Shown here piece after piece: positions 36,152 through 43,942 of a stretch of 64,000 nt of DNA. Numbering within the stretch: the stretch's first letter is position 1; each line of letters starts with the position of its first letter. This DNA comes from Collinsella sp. (GTDB lineage: Bacteria > Actinomycetota > Coriobacteriia > Coriobacteriales > Coriobacteriaceae), in assembly GCA_019414445.1 (NCBI GenBank), contig DXMA01000004.1:75999-139998 (forward strand). Reading direction: 5' to 3'. The position numbers were made by a program, and so were the translations under genes. A model generated the notes under the pieces. The model was not told the origin of the DNA. It saw nothing but the letters and a program-made list of their open reading frames with translations, and made no database searches.

Positions 36152-36451
36152 TTAGACGAGCTTGATCTTCTCGATATCCTTGCGCGAGGACTCGCGATAC
36201 AGCGAGAACTTGCGGCCGATGACCTGAACGACCTCGGCGTGGCAGCGCTCGGCAAGCTCTTCGGCGGCCTCGCGGGCAGAAAGGCTGGAGCCGTCCAGTA
36301 CAGAGCACTTAACGAGCTCATGCTTCTCCAGATAGGCGACCGTCTGCTCGACGGTGCCCTCGTTGATATCGGACTTGCCGATGATGATGGCGGGGTTGAG
36401 GTGATGGGCCATGCTGCGAAGCTGCTTGACCTGGGCTCCTGTCAGTGCCAT
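36152..36451 (-). CDS. yhbY: YhbY-family RNA-binding protein
   Basis: A 99-aa CRM-domain protein that associates with the large ribosomal subunit precursor in other bacteria. LTGAQVKQLRSMAHHLNPAIIIGKSDINEGTV is the family start and contains the G(K)-type loop; VQVIGRKFSLYR is the typical end. Length is full. Transcribed convergently to the large regulator and in the same direction as the methyltransferase 160 nt upstream. Confidence 0.92.
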   Translation of the reverse strand: MALTGAQVKQLRSMAHHLNPAIIIGKSDINEGTVEQTVAYLEKHELVKCSVLDGSSLSAREAAEELAERCHAEVVQVIGRKFSLYRESSRKDIEKIKLV

Positions 36452-36609
36452 GGGTTCTCGCTTTCTATGTATGGGGCGCCCCGCGACGGGGCCTTAATCT
36501 ACGTGAGCTGTCCCACGATAGCGCAGGAACGGCGCGGTGTGGGGCGCGTTTGCCCAGTTCGCAAAGAATGCGGATGCCGAGGTGATGGGCAGCTCGGGCT
36601 GTGAACGGG

Positions 36610-37497
36610 CTACGAGCGGGATTCAGAGACCGGTTCCCATGCAATAAACGCCCAGCGAACCTTACGGATATGGTCGAGCATATAGCACCCCTGCGGCACG
36701 CCCTTGGAGCCCGGCTCACCGGCATGGGGATTCTCGATCATGTGTTGGGCGATGTAGTCGCGCAGACGGTCGACCTTATCCTCGTTGCCATGCTCAAGCA
36801 TGCGGGAAAAGTCCGCCACGCCTGCCTCAGGGCTATCGAAGGTATCGCGACGAGGCGATTCAAAGTACGTGACCTGCGGCAGGGCACCCATCTGAATGAG
36901 AATGTTAAAGGCGTACACAAAGCCATTGCTGCAGGTAACCGAGGCGCCGATGGCGTTCATCAAGTGCAGATCATAGCGCGGGCTGGAGTTGGCGACCATC
37001 GTGACAGCACAACGCCGACGAGCCGTTCGATTAAGCTTGGCAAGCGCATCTTTTAGATTGGTCGTCGTAACCGACCGACTGGCAAAGGCAACATCCACCG
37101 CTTTCGCGACCGGTCCAACCAAATCCCAATCATCATCCCAAGCAAGCTCAAGCGGCGTTATGCGCCCCTCGAGCCCGTAATACTCAATGCCGGCATCAAG
37201 GGTGCCCAACATAGCGGGGGAGAAGTCGGCTGCAATCACAGGATGCCCAGCCTGAGCAAGCGGAATAGCAATCGACCCAGCTCCACACCCCATATCAAGC
37301 ACGGATTCACCAGGCTTTAACGCCAACAGCTTAATAAAGTCCCGGGCATACGGAGCAGTCTCAAGCGGCCGAAAATGCCGAGCCCTTTTATCCCACTCAA
37401 AAGAATCATCAGCCCGCCGCCGACCAGCCTGCAGGCGCATCCATTCGCCATTCCAATCAGCGGAAAGAAGCTCAGAGCGAGCGTCCCCATCAACCAC
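36610..37497 (-). CDS. Class I SAM-dependent methyltransferase
   Basis: A 295-aa protein with VLDMGCGAGSIAIPLAQAGHPVIAADFS (SAM-binding motif I and the acidic residue of motif II) at about residues 65-92 and a C-terminal domain of unclear specificity. The substrate cannot be read. GTG 37497 is chosen because AGGAGG lies 7 nt upstream; a longer frame from 37557 would add a hydrophobic peptide encoded in the leader. Its 5' half is less GC-rich and richer in A-ending codons than neighbouring genes, which may signal transfer. Confidence 0.8.
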   Translation of the reverse strand: MVDGDARSELLSADWNGEWMRLQAGRRRADDSFEWDKRARHFRPLETAPYARDFIKLLALKPGESVLDMGCGAGSIAIPLAQAGHPVIAADFSPAMLGTLDAGIEYYGLEGRITPLELAWDDDWDLVGPVAKAVDVAFASRSVTTTNLKDALAKLNRTARRRCAVTMVANSSPRYDLHLMNAIGASVTCSNGFVYAFNILIQMGALPQVTYFESPRRDTFDSPEAGVADFSRMLEHGNEDKVDRLRDYIAQHMIENPHAGEPGSKGVPQGCYMLDHIRKVRWAFIAWEPVSESRS

Positions 37498-37663
37498 GGG
37501 CCAACCTCCTAGCAACAAAAAAGCGACTCCTCCCAAAAGAAGAGCCGCAACCAGCATATATCAGAAAGAACCGATCCAACGCCAAACCGCCCTCACAACC
37601 AAGGCGGGCAGGAGCGAAGCGACTGCCATACGGGATAGAACCCAACTGAGGTCCCGTTGTGCG

Positions 37664-37797
37664 GGAGCCCCGGGGAGGGCAAATATATAAGGTCGATCGC
37701 GAGTTCCGCACGAGCCGGAGAGCACTTAATGTGCTCTCCGTGCGAGTCAGGACTGTCCGAGCAGGCGACCTTATATATTTGCCCTCCCCGGGGCTCC
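37664..37797 (-). ncRNA. Structured 3'-UTR element B (candidate RNA or structural repeat)
   Basis: Two perfectly complementary 32-bp arms (37664-37695 and 37766-37797). Read on the minus strand the interior runs ACAGTCCT (37749-37756), 9 nt, a 9-bp hairpin GGAGAGCAC ATTAA GTGCTCTCC (37717-37739), 6 nt, TGCGGAACTC (37701-37710). This is collinear without gaps with element A at 17913-18055, while both stems differ in sequence. It starts 17 nt after the UPF0210 stop on the same strand. The rest of 37498-37814 holds no gene. Confidence 0.75.
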
Positions 37798-37814
37798 TCG
37801 CCAGTCCCCCTCAG

Positions 37815-39179
37815 CTAGTTCTTGAGCGAGTTCAGCGGTGCCGGGAAGCGTCCGCCACGGTGGGCAAGCACGGTGCCGGCGTTGGGGTTCACCGGCATGA
37901 TAGGCGCACGGCCAAATAGGCCGCCGTACTCGACGCAGTCGCCCACGCCCTTGCCAATGGCGGGAATCACGCGGACGGCCGTGGTCTTGTTGTTGATGAC
38001 GCCGATGGCCATCTCGTCGGCGATAATGCCGGCGATGGTCTCGACCGGGGTGTCGCCGGGGATGGCGATCATGTCCAGGCCAACGGAGCACACGCAGGTC
38101 ATGGCCTCGAGCTTCTCGAGCGAAAGCGCGCCGGCCTCGACGGCGGCGATCATGCCGGCGTCCTCGGACACGGGGATAAAAGCACCCGAGAGACCGCCCA
38201 CGCTGGAGCTAGCCATGACGCCGCCCTTCTTGACGGCATCGTTGAGCATGGCGAGCGCGCAGGTCGTGCCGGGACCACCGCAGGTGCCCACGCCGATGAT
38301 CTCGAGGATGCGAGCGACGGAGTCGCCGATGGCGGGCGTGGGAGCCAGCGACAGGTCGACAATGCCCTTCTCGACACCCAGGCGATGGGCGGCCTCGCGG
38401 CTCATGAGCTCGCCGGCACGGGTGATCTTAAAGGCGGTCTGCTTAATCTTCTCGGCGACTTCCATCATCGATGCAGAGTCGGGCAGCGTCTCCAGGGCTG
38501 CGGCCATAACGCCGGGGCCCGAGACGCCTACGTTGATGACGGCGTCGGCCTCGCCACCGCCGTGGACGGCGCCCGCCATAAACGGGGAGTCCTCGACCAT
38601 GTTGGCAAAGCAGACAAACTTGGAAGCGCCGACGGAATCCTGGTCGGCCGTGAGTTTAGCGGCATCGATGATGGTCTGGGCGGCCATAAGCACGGCGTCC
38701 ATGTTGATGCCGGCGCGCAGGCTGGCGACGTTGACGCTGGAGCAGACACGGCTCGTGGTGGCGAGCGCCTGGGGGATGGACTGGATGACGCGGCGGTCGG
38801 CGTCGCCGATGCCCTTCTGGACGAGCGCGGAGAAGCCGCCCAGGTAATCGATGCCGAGCGTCTCGGCCGCGCGGTCGAGGGCATGCGCGATGGGGGTGAG
38901 GTCCTCATCCTTGCAGCACGCGGCGATCTGCGCCACCGGGGTGACGGAAACGCGCTTGTTGACAATGGGGATACCGTACTCGCGCTCGAGGTTCTCGGCG
39001 GTCTCGACCAGATGCTCAGCCGTGTGCGTCACATGGTCGTAGATCTTCGTGCACATGCGGTCGAGGTTCTCGTCACCGCAACCCATGAGCGAAACACCCA
39101 TGGTGATGGTCCTGATGTCGAGGTTCTGTTCCTCAACCATGCCGCGGGTTTCCGCGATTTCTGCGGGCGTGATCGCCAT
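37815..39179 (-). CDS. UPF0210 (DUF711) family protein
   Basis: A 454-aa conserved protein. The sequence opens MAITPAEIAETRGMVEEQNLDIRTIT, has NVASLRAGINMDAVLMAA, GVSGPGVMAAAL and DLSLAPTPAIGDSVA blocks, and ends RGGRFPAPLNSLKN, all features I associate with this family. It resembles pyruvate formate-lyase fold proteins by annotation habit only; the biochemical role is unknown. In many bacteria a small ACT-domain gene precedes it; none is present here. ATG 39179 follows AGGAGCGCAAGG; a longer frame to 39236 is not supported. Confidence 0.85.
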   Translation of the reverse strand: MAITPAEIAETRGMVEEQNLDIRTITMGVSLMGCGDENLDRMCTKIYDHVTHTAEHLVETAENLEREYGIPIVNKRVSVTPVAQIAACCKDEDLTPIAHALDRAAETLGIDYLGGFSALVQKGIGDADRRVIQSIPQALATTSRVCSSVNVASLRAGINMDAVLMAAQTIIDAAKLTADQDSVGASKFVCFANMVEDSPFMAGAVHGGGEADAVINVGVSGPGVMAAALETLPDSASMMEVAEKIKQTAFKITRAGELMSREAAHRLGVEKGIVDLSLAPTPAIGDSVARILEIIGVGTCGGPGTTCALAMLNDAVKKGGVMASSSVGGLSGAFIPVSEDAGMIAAVEAGALSLEKLEAMTCVCSVGLDMIAIPGDTPVETIAGIIADEMAIGVINNKTTAVRVIPAIGKGVGDCVEYGGLFGRAPIMPVNPNAGTVLAHRGGRFPAPLNSLKN

Positions 39180-39224
39180 CCTTGCGCTCCTATCTGCCAA
39201 AACGAGCATAGTCTTATCTATTCT

Positions 39225-39262
39225 AACGTGCCGCACGTGCCAAGTGGCGCGTGCGGCACGTT
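39225..39262. terminator. Hairpin between metH and UPF0210 genes
   Basis: AACGTGCCGCACG / CGTGCGGCACGTT, a perfect 13-bp stem, 3' of metH on the minus strand; no long T-run on that strand. Confidence 0.6.
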
Positions 39263-39287
39263 TTGGTGCTCGGTTGTTTCCGTTGTG

Positions 39288-41846
39288 TTACTTCCCAAAG
39301 ACCTCTTCGGCGATACGAGCGCTCTCGGCGGCGTCCTTGGCGTAGTAGTCCGCGCCGATTTGCTTGGCGTATTCGGGGGTGAGCACGGCGCCGCCCACGA
39401 TGATCTTGACGCCCGGAACCTCGGCATGGAGCAACTTGATGGTCTCTTCCATGGCGACGACCGTGGTGGTCATAAGCGCCGAGAGGCCGACGAGCTTGAT
39501 GTCACGCTCCTGCACGGTCTTGAGCACCTCTTGCGGGTCGACATCGCGGCCTAGGTCAAAGACGGTGTAGCCGTAGTTGTCGAGCAGCATCTTGACGATG
39601 TTCTTGCCGATATCGTGGATGTCGCCCTTGACGGTGGCCACGCAGATCTTGCCCTTGTCGGCGATCTCGCCGGCGGGCATCAGGCGCTTGATGGTGTCGA
39701 AGCCCACGCGTGCGGCTTCGGCCGAGGCCATGAGTTGCGGCAAGAAGAACTTGCCCTGGTCAAAGAGGACGCCCACCTCGTCGAGGGCGGGGATAAAGTG
39801 GTTGTTGATAAGGTCCATGGCGTCGTGGTCTGCCAGCAGACGCTCGGTCTCGGCAGCGATCTCGCCTTTGCGGCCCGAGACGACCATGCGACGAATCGGG
39901 TCGTCGTTGCCGTCGGTGCCGGCGGTGCCGGCAGCGGGCACGGTGTCGGTCGATGCGGCCTGAGCTGCTGCCGGGTTGGCGGCGATCTTATACGGATCGG
40001 TCCAGCCGGCATAGCGCTCGATGTATCCGGTCGAGCCCTCGTCCTCAACGCTCAGGACGCGATAGCTGTAGACGGTGTCCATAAAGCGCTTGGAGCCCGG
40101 GTTCATGATGGGGGCATCGAGGCCCGCGCCAAAGGCGGCGGCCAAAAAGACCGAGCCCAGCAGCGGGCGGGCAGGCAGACCAAAGCTGATGTTCGACACG
40201 CCGAGCGCGCATTTGACGCCCAGGCGCTCCTTGCACAGGGACATGGCGCGCAGGATCTGCTCGGCCTGGCGTTGATTGGTCGAGGCGGTCATGACCAGGC
40301 AGTCGATGAGGATACGGTCCGGGCCGATGCCGTAGCGGGCAGCCTCGGCCACGATGCGCTCGGCGATGGCAAAGCGGGCCTCGGCGGTATCGGGGATGCC
40401 GCCTTCGTCGAGCGTAAGGCCGACAACGTTGGTGCCGTAGTGGGCGACCAGCGGGAAGATCTCGTCCATGATCTGCTGCTTGCCGTTGACCGAGTTGATG
40501 ATGGGCTTGCCGGCGTAGCGGCGCACGGCTGCCTCGACGGCTGCGGGGTCGGTGGAGTCGATCTGCAGCGGCAGGAGCGTGGAACCCTGGAGCTGCTCGG
40601 TGGCCTGCTGGATGATCTTGACCTCGTCGATCTCGGGCAGGCCCACGTTGACGTCCAGGATATCGGCACCCTGCTCCTGCTGGCTGATGCCCTGGCTTAC
40701 GACGTAGTCTAGGTCGCCGTCGCGCAGGGCCTGCTGCAGGCGCTTTTTGCCGGTGGGATTGATGCGCTCGCCGATGACGGCAATCTTGTGGCCGTCACAG
40801 GGAAGGTCCACGACCGTCTGAGCGCTCGTGACCGACATGCTGGGCTTGCGGTGGCGCGTGCTGGGCGTGTGGTTGTCGATAAGCGTGCGCAGGGCGGCCA
40901 TGTGTGCCGGCGTGGTTCCGCAGCAGCCGCCCACGACGCTTACGCCGTCGGCAATCATACCGGCGACGGCCTCGGCGTACTCGGGTGCCTGGATATCAAA
41001 GACGGTATTGCCGTCATCGTCCACGCGGGGCAGTCCCGCATTGGCCTGCACCATAACGGGCTTGTCGGTGACGGTGAGCATACGCGCGGCGAGTCCTCGG
41101 AGCTCGGCCGGGCCCTGGCTGCAGTTGATGCCCAGGACGTCGGCGCCGATGGCGTCAAGGGTGATGGCGGCGACCTCGGGGCTCGTGCCCAAGAAGGTGC
41201 GGCCGTCTTCCTCAAAGGTCATGGTGGCAAAGACGGGCAGGTCAGAATTCTCGCGGCAGGCGAGGACTGCCGCCTTGATCTCGGCAAGATCGGTCATAGT
41301 CTCGATAATAAAGAGGTCCACGCCCGCGGCGACGCCGGCGCGCACCTCCTCGGCAAAAAGGTCGTAGGCCTCGTCAAAGCTGAGGGTGCCCAGGGGGCGC
41401 AGCAGGGAGCCGATGGGGCCGATGTCGCCGGCGACGTAGCGGGCGCCGGCCACGCGGGCGCAGGTGACGGCCGCGGCAAAGACGTCTGCAGCGGTGGCGG
41501 CGCCGTCGAGCTTGTGGGCGTTGGCACCAAAGGTGTTGGCGGTGATCACGTCACAGCCGGCCTCGACGTACTGTCGCTGAATGTCGGTAATGACCTGGGG
41601 CTCCTCAAAGTTGAGCAGCTCGGGCAGAGCGCCGGCCTTCATGCCGGCCGCCTGCAGCATGGTGCCCATGCCGCCGTCGAACAGCAGGTGCCCGGTGCCC
41701 TCGATGGCGGCGCGCAGGCGATCGTCCTTAACGCGAAGGTCGTCGATCGTGCGCGTCTTGTACGTGGCGCCGTTACAACGCGCAGTATTGACGGGCGCCG
41801 CCAGCGCGGCACCGTCCAGATCATGAGTGATAAGCGGAGTAAACAT
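39288..41846 (-). CDS. metH: Cobalamin-dependent methionine synthase, lacking the reactivation domain
   Basis: An 852-aa enzyme that methylates homocysteine from methyl-tetrahydrofolate. The Hcy domain (about residues 45-335) has FDGGMGTMLQ and the zinc Cys pair GGCCGTTPAHM. The pterin domain (about 355-620) has GERINPTGKK and GADILDVNVG. The cobalamin cap and Rossmann domains (about 680-852) have VKGDIHDIGKNIV with the Co-coordinating His. The C-terminal activation domain of E. coli MetH is absent; a separate activation protein is encoded 9 nt upstream. A roughly 30-residue leader precedes the Hcy domain. Confidence 0.94.
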   Translation of the reverse strand: MFTPLITHDLDGAALAAPVNTARCNGATYKTRTIDDLRVKDDRLRAAIEGTGHLLFDGGMGTMLQAAGMKAGALPELLNFEEPQVITDIQRQYVEAGCDVITANTFGANAHKLDGAATAADVFAAAVTCARVAGARYVAGDIGPIGSLLRPLGTLSFDEAYDLFAEEVRAGVAAGVDLFIIETMTDLAEIKAAVLACRENSDLPVFATMTFEEDGRTFLGTSPEVAAITLDAIGADVLGINCSQGPAELRGLAARMLTVTDKPVMVQANAGLPRVDDDGNTVFDIQAPEYAEAVAGMIADGVSVVGGCCGTTPAHMAALRTLIDNHTPSTRHRKPSMSVTSAQTVVDLPCDGHKIAVIGERINPTGKKRLQQALRDGDLDYVVSQGISQQEQGADILDVNVGLPEIDEVKIIQQATEQLQGSTLLPLQIDSTDPAAVEAAVRRYAGKPIINSVNGKQQIMDEIFPLVAHYGTNVVGLTLDEGGIPDTAEARFAIAERIVAEAARYGIGPDRILIDCLVMTASTNQRQAEQILRAMSLCKERLGVKCALGVSNISFGLPARPLLGSVFLAAAFGAGLDAPIMNPGSKRFMDTVYSYRVLSVEDEGSTGYIERYAGWTDPYKIAANPAAAQAASTDTVPAAGTAGTDGNDDPIRRMVVSGRKGEIAAETERLLADHDAMDLINNHFIPALDEVGVLFDQGKFFLPQLMASAEAARVGFDTIKRLMPAGEIADKGKICVATVKGDIHDIGKNIVKMLLDNYGYTVFDLGRDVDPQEVLKTVQERDIKLVGLSALMTTTVVAMEETIKLLHAEVPGVKIIVGGAVLTPEYAKQIGADYYAKDAAESARIAEEVFGK

Positions 41847-41855
41847 CGGGGGCTC

Positions 41856-42644
41856 CTAATGGCTGGAATAGCAGGTGGTGTGGGCGGCGCGGAAGCGGCA
41901 GTGCTCGCGCATGCGGCAGATATTGCAGGTGGGGCGGCTCTGGGCGTCGTGGACTTCGCCGTCAAACAGACCGATCACCGCGGTCACGCTCTTGGTGGGC
42001 ATGAGCAGGCTGGTGGGGGTGACGGTAAGTCCAATGAGGCGCGTGGCGTTGAGTGCATCCACGATTGAGCGCTGGGCCGAGAGCGGGCAGTCGCCATAGC
42101 CGGGACTAAAGCGCCAGTTACCGGCGAGCCCGTGTGCAGCGGCCGCAGCCTTGACCTGCTGGTCCATCTGCTCGATGGCGGCTTCTACATAGGCAGAGCA
42201 TGCGGCGTCGAGCACGGCGCCTTCCAGAGGCTGCTGGGCTCCCGTGGTACGCAGACGACGCTCGGCGTCCATGCCGAGGGTGCAGGCCATGAGCGCCGCC
42301 AGGCGGGCGTCCTTAAGGTGGCGATAGATATCACGACCCCGCAGCTCAACATTGGTGCCAACCAAGCGGATGCAGGGCTCGCCCTGTTCGTCGACGCCCG
42401 TGGCATCGACGGCAAACACGCGTCGCACGCCGCGGGGCTCGATATCCAGCTCCAGACGCTCAACGACAAGCTCAATTCGACGTGACAGCTCGGGCTCAAT
42501 CTGCTGGCCGCCGTAGCCCAGATACCGCAGCATCTCGGCACGGTCGACACGAGGGTGGTGGGCAGCGTCGATACGGTAAAGCGCCGGCGACGCAAGGTCG
42601 GCCGGCACTTCTGCAACGGTTGTATCGACGTGCGGTTTTTCCAT
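41856..42644 (-). CDS. Methionine synthase activation-domain protein
   Basis: A 262-aa stand-alone relative of the MetH reactivation domain, expected to support reductive remethylation of cob(II)alamin using SAM. FSPGYGDCPLSAQ (about residues 179-191) corresponds to the conserved PGY-centred SAM-binding segment, and RLIGLTVTPTSLLMPTKSVTAVIGL follows it as in MetH. The C-terminal CNICRMREHCRF is Cys-rich and might bind a metal or cluster, an addition not found in E. coli MetH. The start overlaps the metF stop (TAATG). Confidence 0.88.
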   Translation of the reverse strand: MEKPHVDTTVAEVPADLASPALYRIDAAHHPRVDRAEMLRYLGYGGQQIEPELSRRIELVVERLELDIEPRGVRRVFAVDATGVDEQGEPCIRLVGTNVELRGRDIYRHLKDARLAALMACTLGMDAERRLRTTGAQQPLEGAVLDAACSAYVEAAIEQMDQQVKAAAAAHGLAGNWRFSPGYGDCPLSAQRSIVDALNATRLIGLTVTPTSLLMPTKSVTAVIGLFDGEVHDAQSRPTCNICRMREHCRFRAAHTTCYSSH

Positions 42645-43516
42645 TACCCCAGGCGCTCCATAATGGTCGCGGCGATTGCAGGACGGTTCATAGTGTACAG
42701 GTGCAGGCCGTCGGCACCGTGCTCCTTAAGGTCGCAAAGCTGACGAGCAGCATAATCTACACCGGCAGCCTGCAGGCTCTCGGGGTCGTTCTCGTACTTG
42801 GCGAGGATCTTGATGACGGGGGAGGGCAGCGACGCGCCGCACATAAAGACCATGCGGCTGATCTGCGACTTGCCCATAAACGGCATGATGCCCGCGGTGA
42901 TGGGCACGGTGATGCCGGCCTTGTCGGCGAGCTCGCGGAAGCGATAGAAGCACTCGTTATCAAAGAAGAGCTGTGTCACAAAGAAGCTTGCGCCGGCATC
43001 TTGCTTTTGCTTGAGGTGCTCGACCGAGAGGTTGAGATCCTCGCAGGCAATGTGACCCTCGGGGTAGGCTGCGGCGCCCACGCAAAAGCCGGCGTCGACG
43101 AGCTCGGGGATGAGGTCACGGGCGTAGGCGTAGTCGGAGGCGGGCTTGTCGTCCTCAGTCGCGCCAGCGGGCAGGTCGCCGCGCAGGGCCAGGATGTTTT
43201 CAACGCCGGCCGAGCGATACTCGTCAATCTTGGCGGCGATATCGGCATGTGTGCGGCCAACGCAGGTGAGGTGCGCCACCGAGGGCGTATTGAATTCGCT
43301 CGTAATCATATGCGCGATGGGGGCGGTGGTGGCGCCGTTGCCCGAGCCGCCGGCAGAGCAGGTGACCGAGACAAAGCTCGGCGAAAGCTTGCACAGATTG
43401 CCTGCCACCTCGCGAGCCGTGTTGAGGGTCAGCTCGCCCTTGGGCGGGAACATCTCAAACGAAACGGGTGCGGTGCCCTGGGATGCTGCCTGCTTAAAAA
43501 CCTCGTCGACGCGCAT
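42644..43516 (-). CDS. metF: Methylenetetrahydrofolate reductase
   Basis: A 290-aa TIM-barrel flavoprotein that makes the methyl-THF used by MetH. SFEMFPPKGEL (about residues 20-30) holds the conserved Glu, FVSVTCSAGG follows, and LTCVGRTHADI, LALRGDLP and FFVTQLFFDN are the usual family blocks. ATG 43516 is preceded by AAGGAG at good spacing. It is first in the metF - activation protein - metH operon. No cobalamin or SAM riboswitch was recognised upstream. Confidence 0.95.
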   Translation of the reverse strand: MRVDEVFKQAASQGTAPVSFEMFPPKGELTLNTAREVAGNLCKLSPSFVSVTCSAGGSGNGATTAPIAHMITSEFNTPSVAHLTCVGRTHADIAAKIDEYRSAGVENILALRGDLPAGATEDDKPASDYAYARDLIPELVDAGFCVGAAAYPEGHIACEDLNLSVEHLKQKQDAGASFFVTQLFFDNECFYRFRELADKAGITVPITAGIMPFMGKSQISRMVFMCGASLPSPVIKILAKYENDPESLQAAGVDYAARQLCDLKEHGADGLHLYTMNRPAIAATIMERLG

Positions 43517-43655
43517 ATCGTGCTCCTTTAGATACGTAATAGTGTGATGTGTTGTAAGGATTCTACAGCACCACTGTGTCACGGTGGAGTTTCACTCGCT
43601 ATTCGGGGATACCAATCAAAGAAGCCTTGCTATCGACATTCCCTATAGCAGAGCG

Positions 43656-43731
43656 GTCAATCTAGGATGGGGCTATAAAGACTGGTATCTGATGCGAAAT
43701 ACCAGTTAATAGAGCCCCATCCCAAATTGAC
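43656..43731. repeat. 33-bp imperfect inverted repeat between metF and glnN
   Basis: Arms 43656-43688 and 43699-43731 match at 27 of 33 positions around a 10-nt loop. The paired blocks are GTCAAT, GGATGGGGCT and ACTGGTAT. It lies between divergent promoters; it may be a mobile repeat or a regulatory structure. Confidence 0.75.
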
Positions 43732-43809
43732 TACCCTTAAACCATGGGGAGAGGTCTGCAATTTATACAGTTGATTGGCTGTTGAGGGCGGCAACGCCGC
43801 CGCGATGCG

Positions 43810-43864
43810 GTAACCTCATTGATTGGTTTCGTGACAGCAACATAACGGTAATGTTGCGGAAACA
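43810..43864 (+). promoter_or_regulatory. GlnR-like half-site cluster ahead of glnN (weak)
   Basis: GTAAC-n6-GATTG, GTGAC-n6-ATAAC and GTAAT-n6-GAAAC occur in a row, resembling actinobacterial GlnR half-site pairs, but the spacing between pairs is irregular. Confidence 0.3.
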
Positions 43865-43942
43865 CGACGAGCCTAATCTATGACTCGTTCGTTAGTAATC
43901 AACACCGCTTCTCACGCGGTGCCGATACGAAGGGAGTTCCGT

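Noticed and set aside
37498..37557. Hydrophobic N-terminal extension of the methyltransferase
   Set aside because: AGGAGG lies inside it and points to GTG 37497; the hydrophobic run is encoded by leader sequence.
43810..43864. Firm GlnR operator ahead of glnN
   Set aside because: Half-sites resemble the consensus but the pair spacing is irregular; kept only as a weak feature.
43517..43942. Cobalamin or SAM riboswitch for the methionine operon
   Set aside because: No conserved core of either class recognised on the minus strand upstream of metF.
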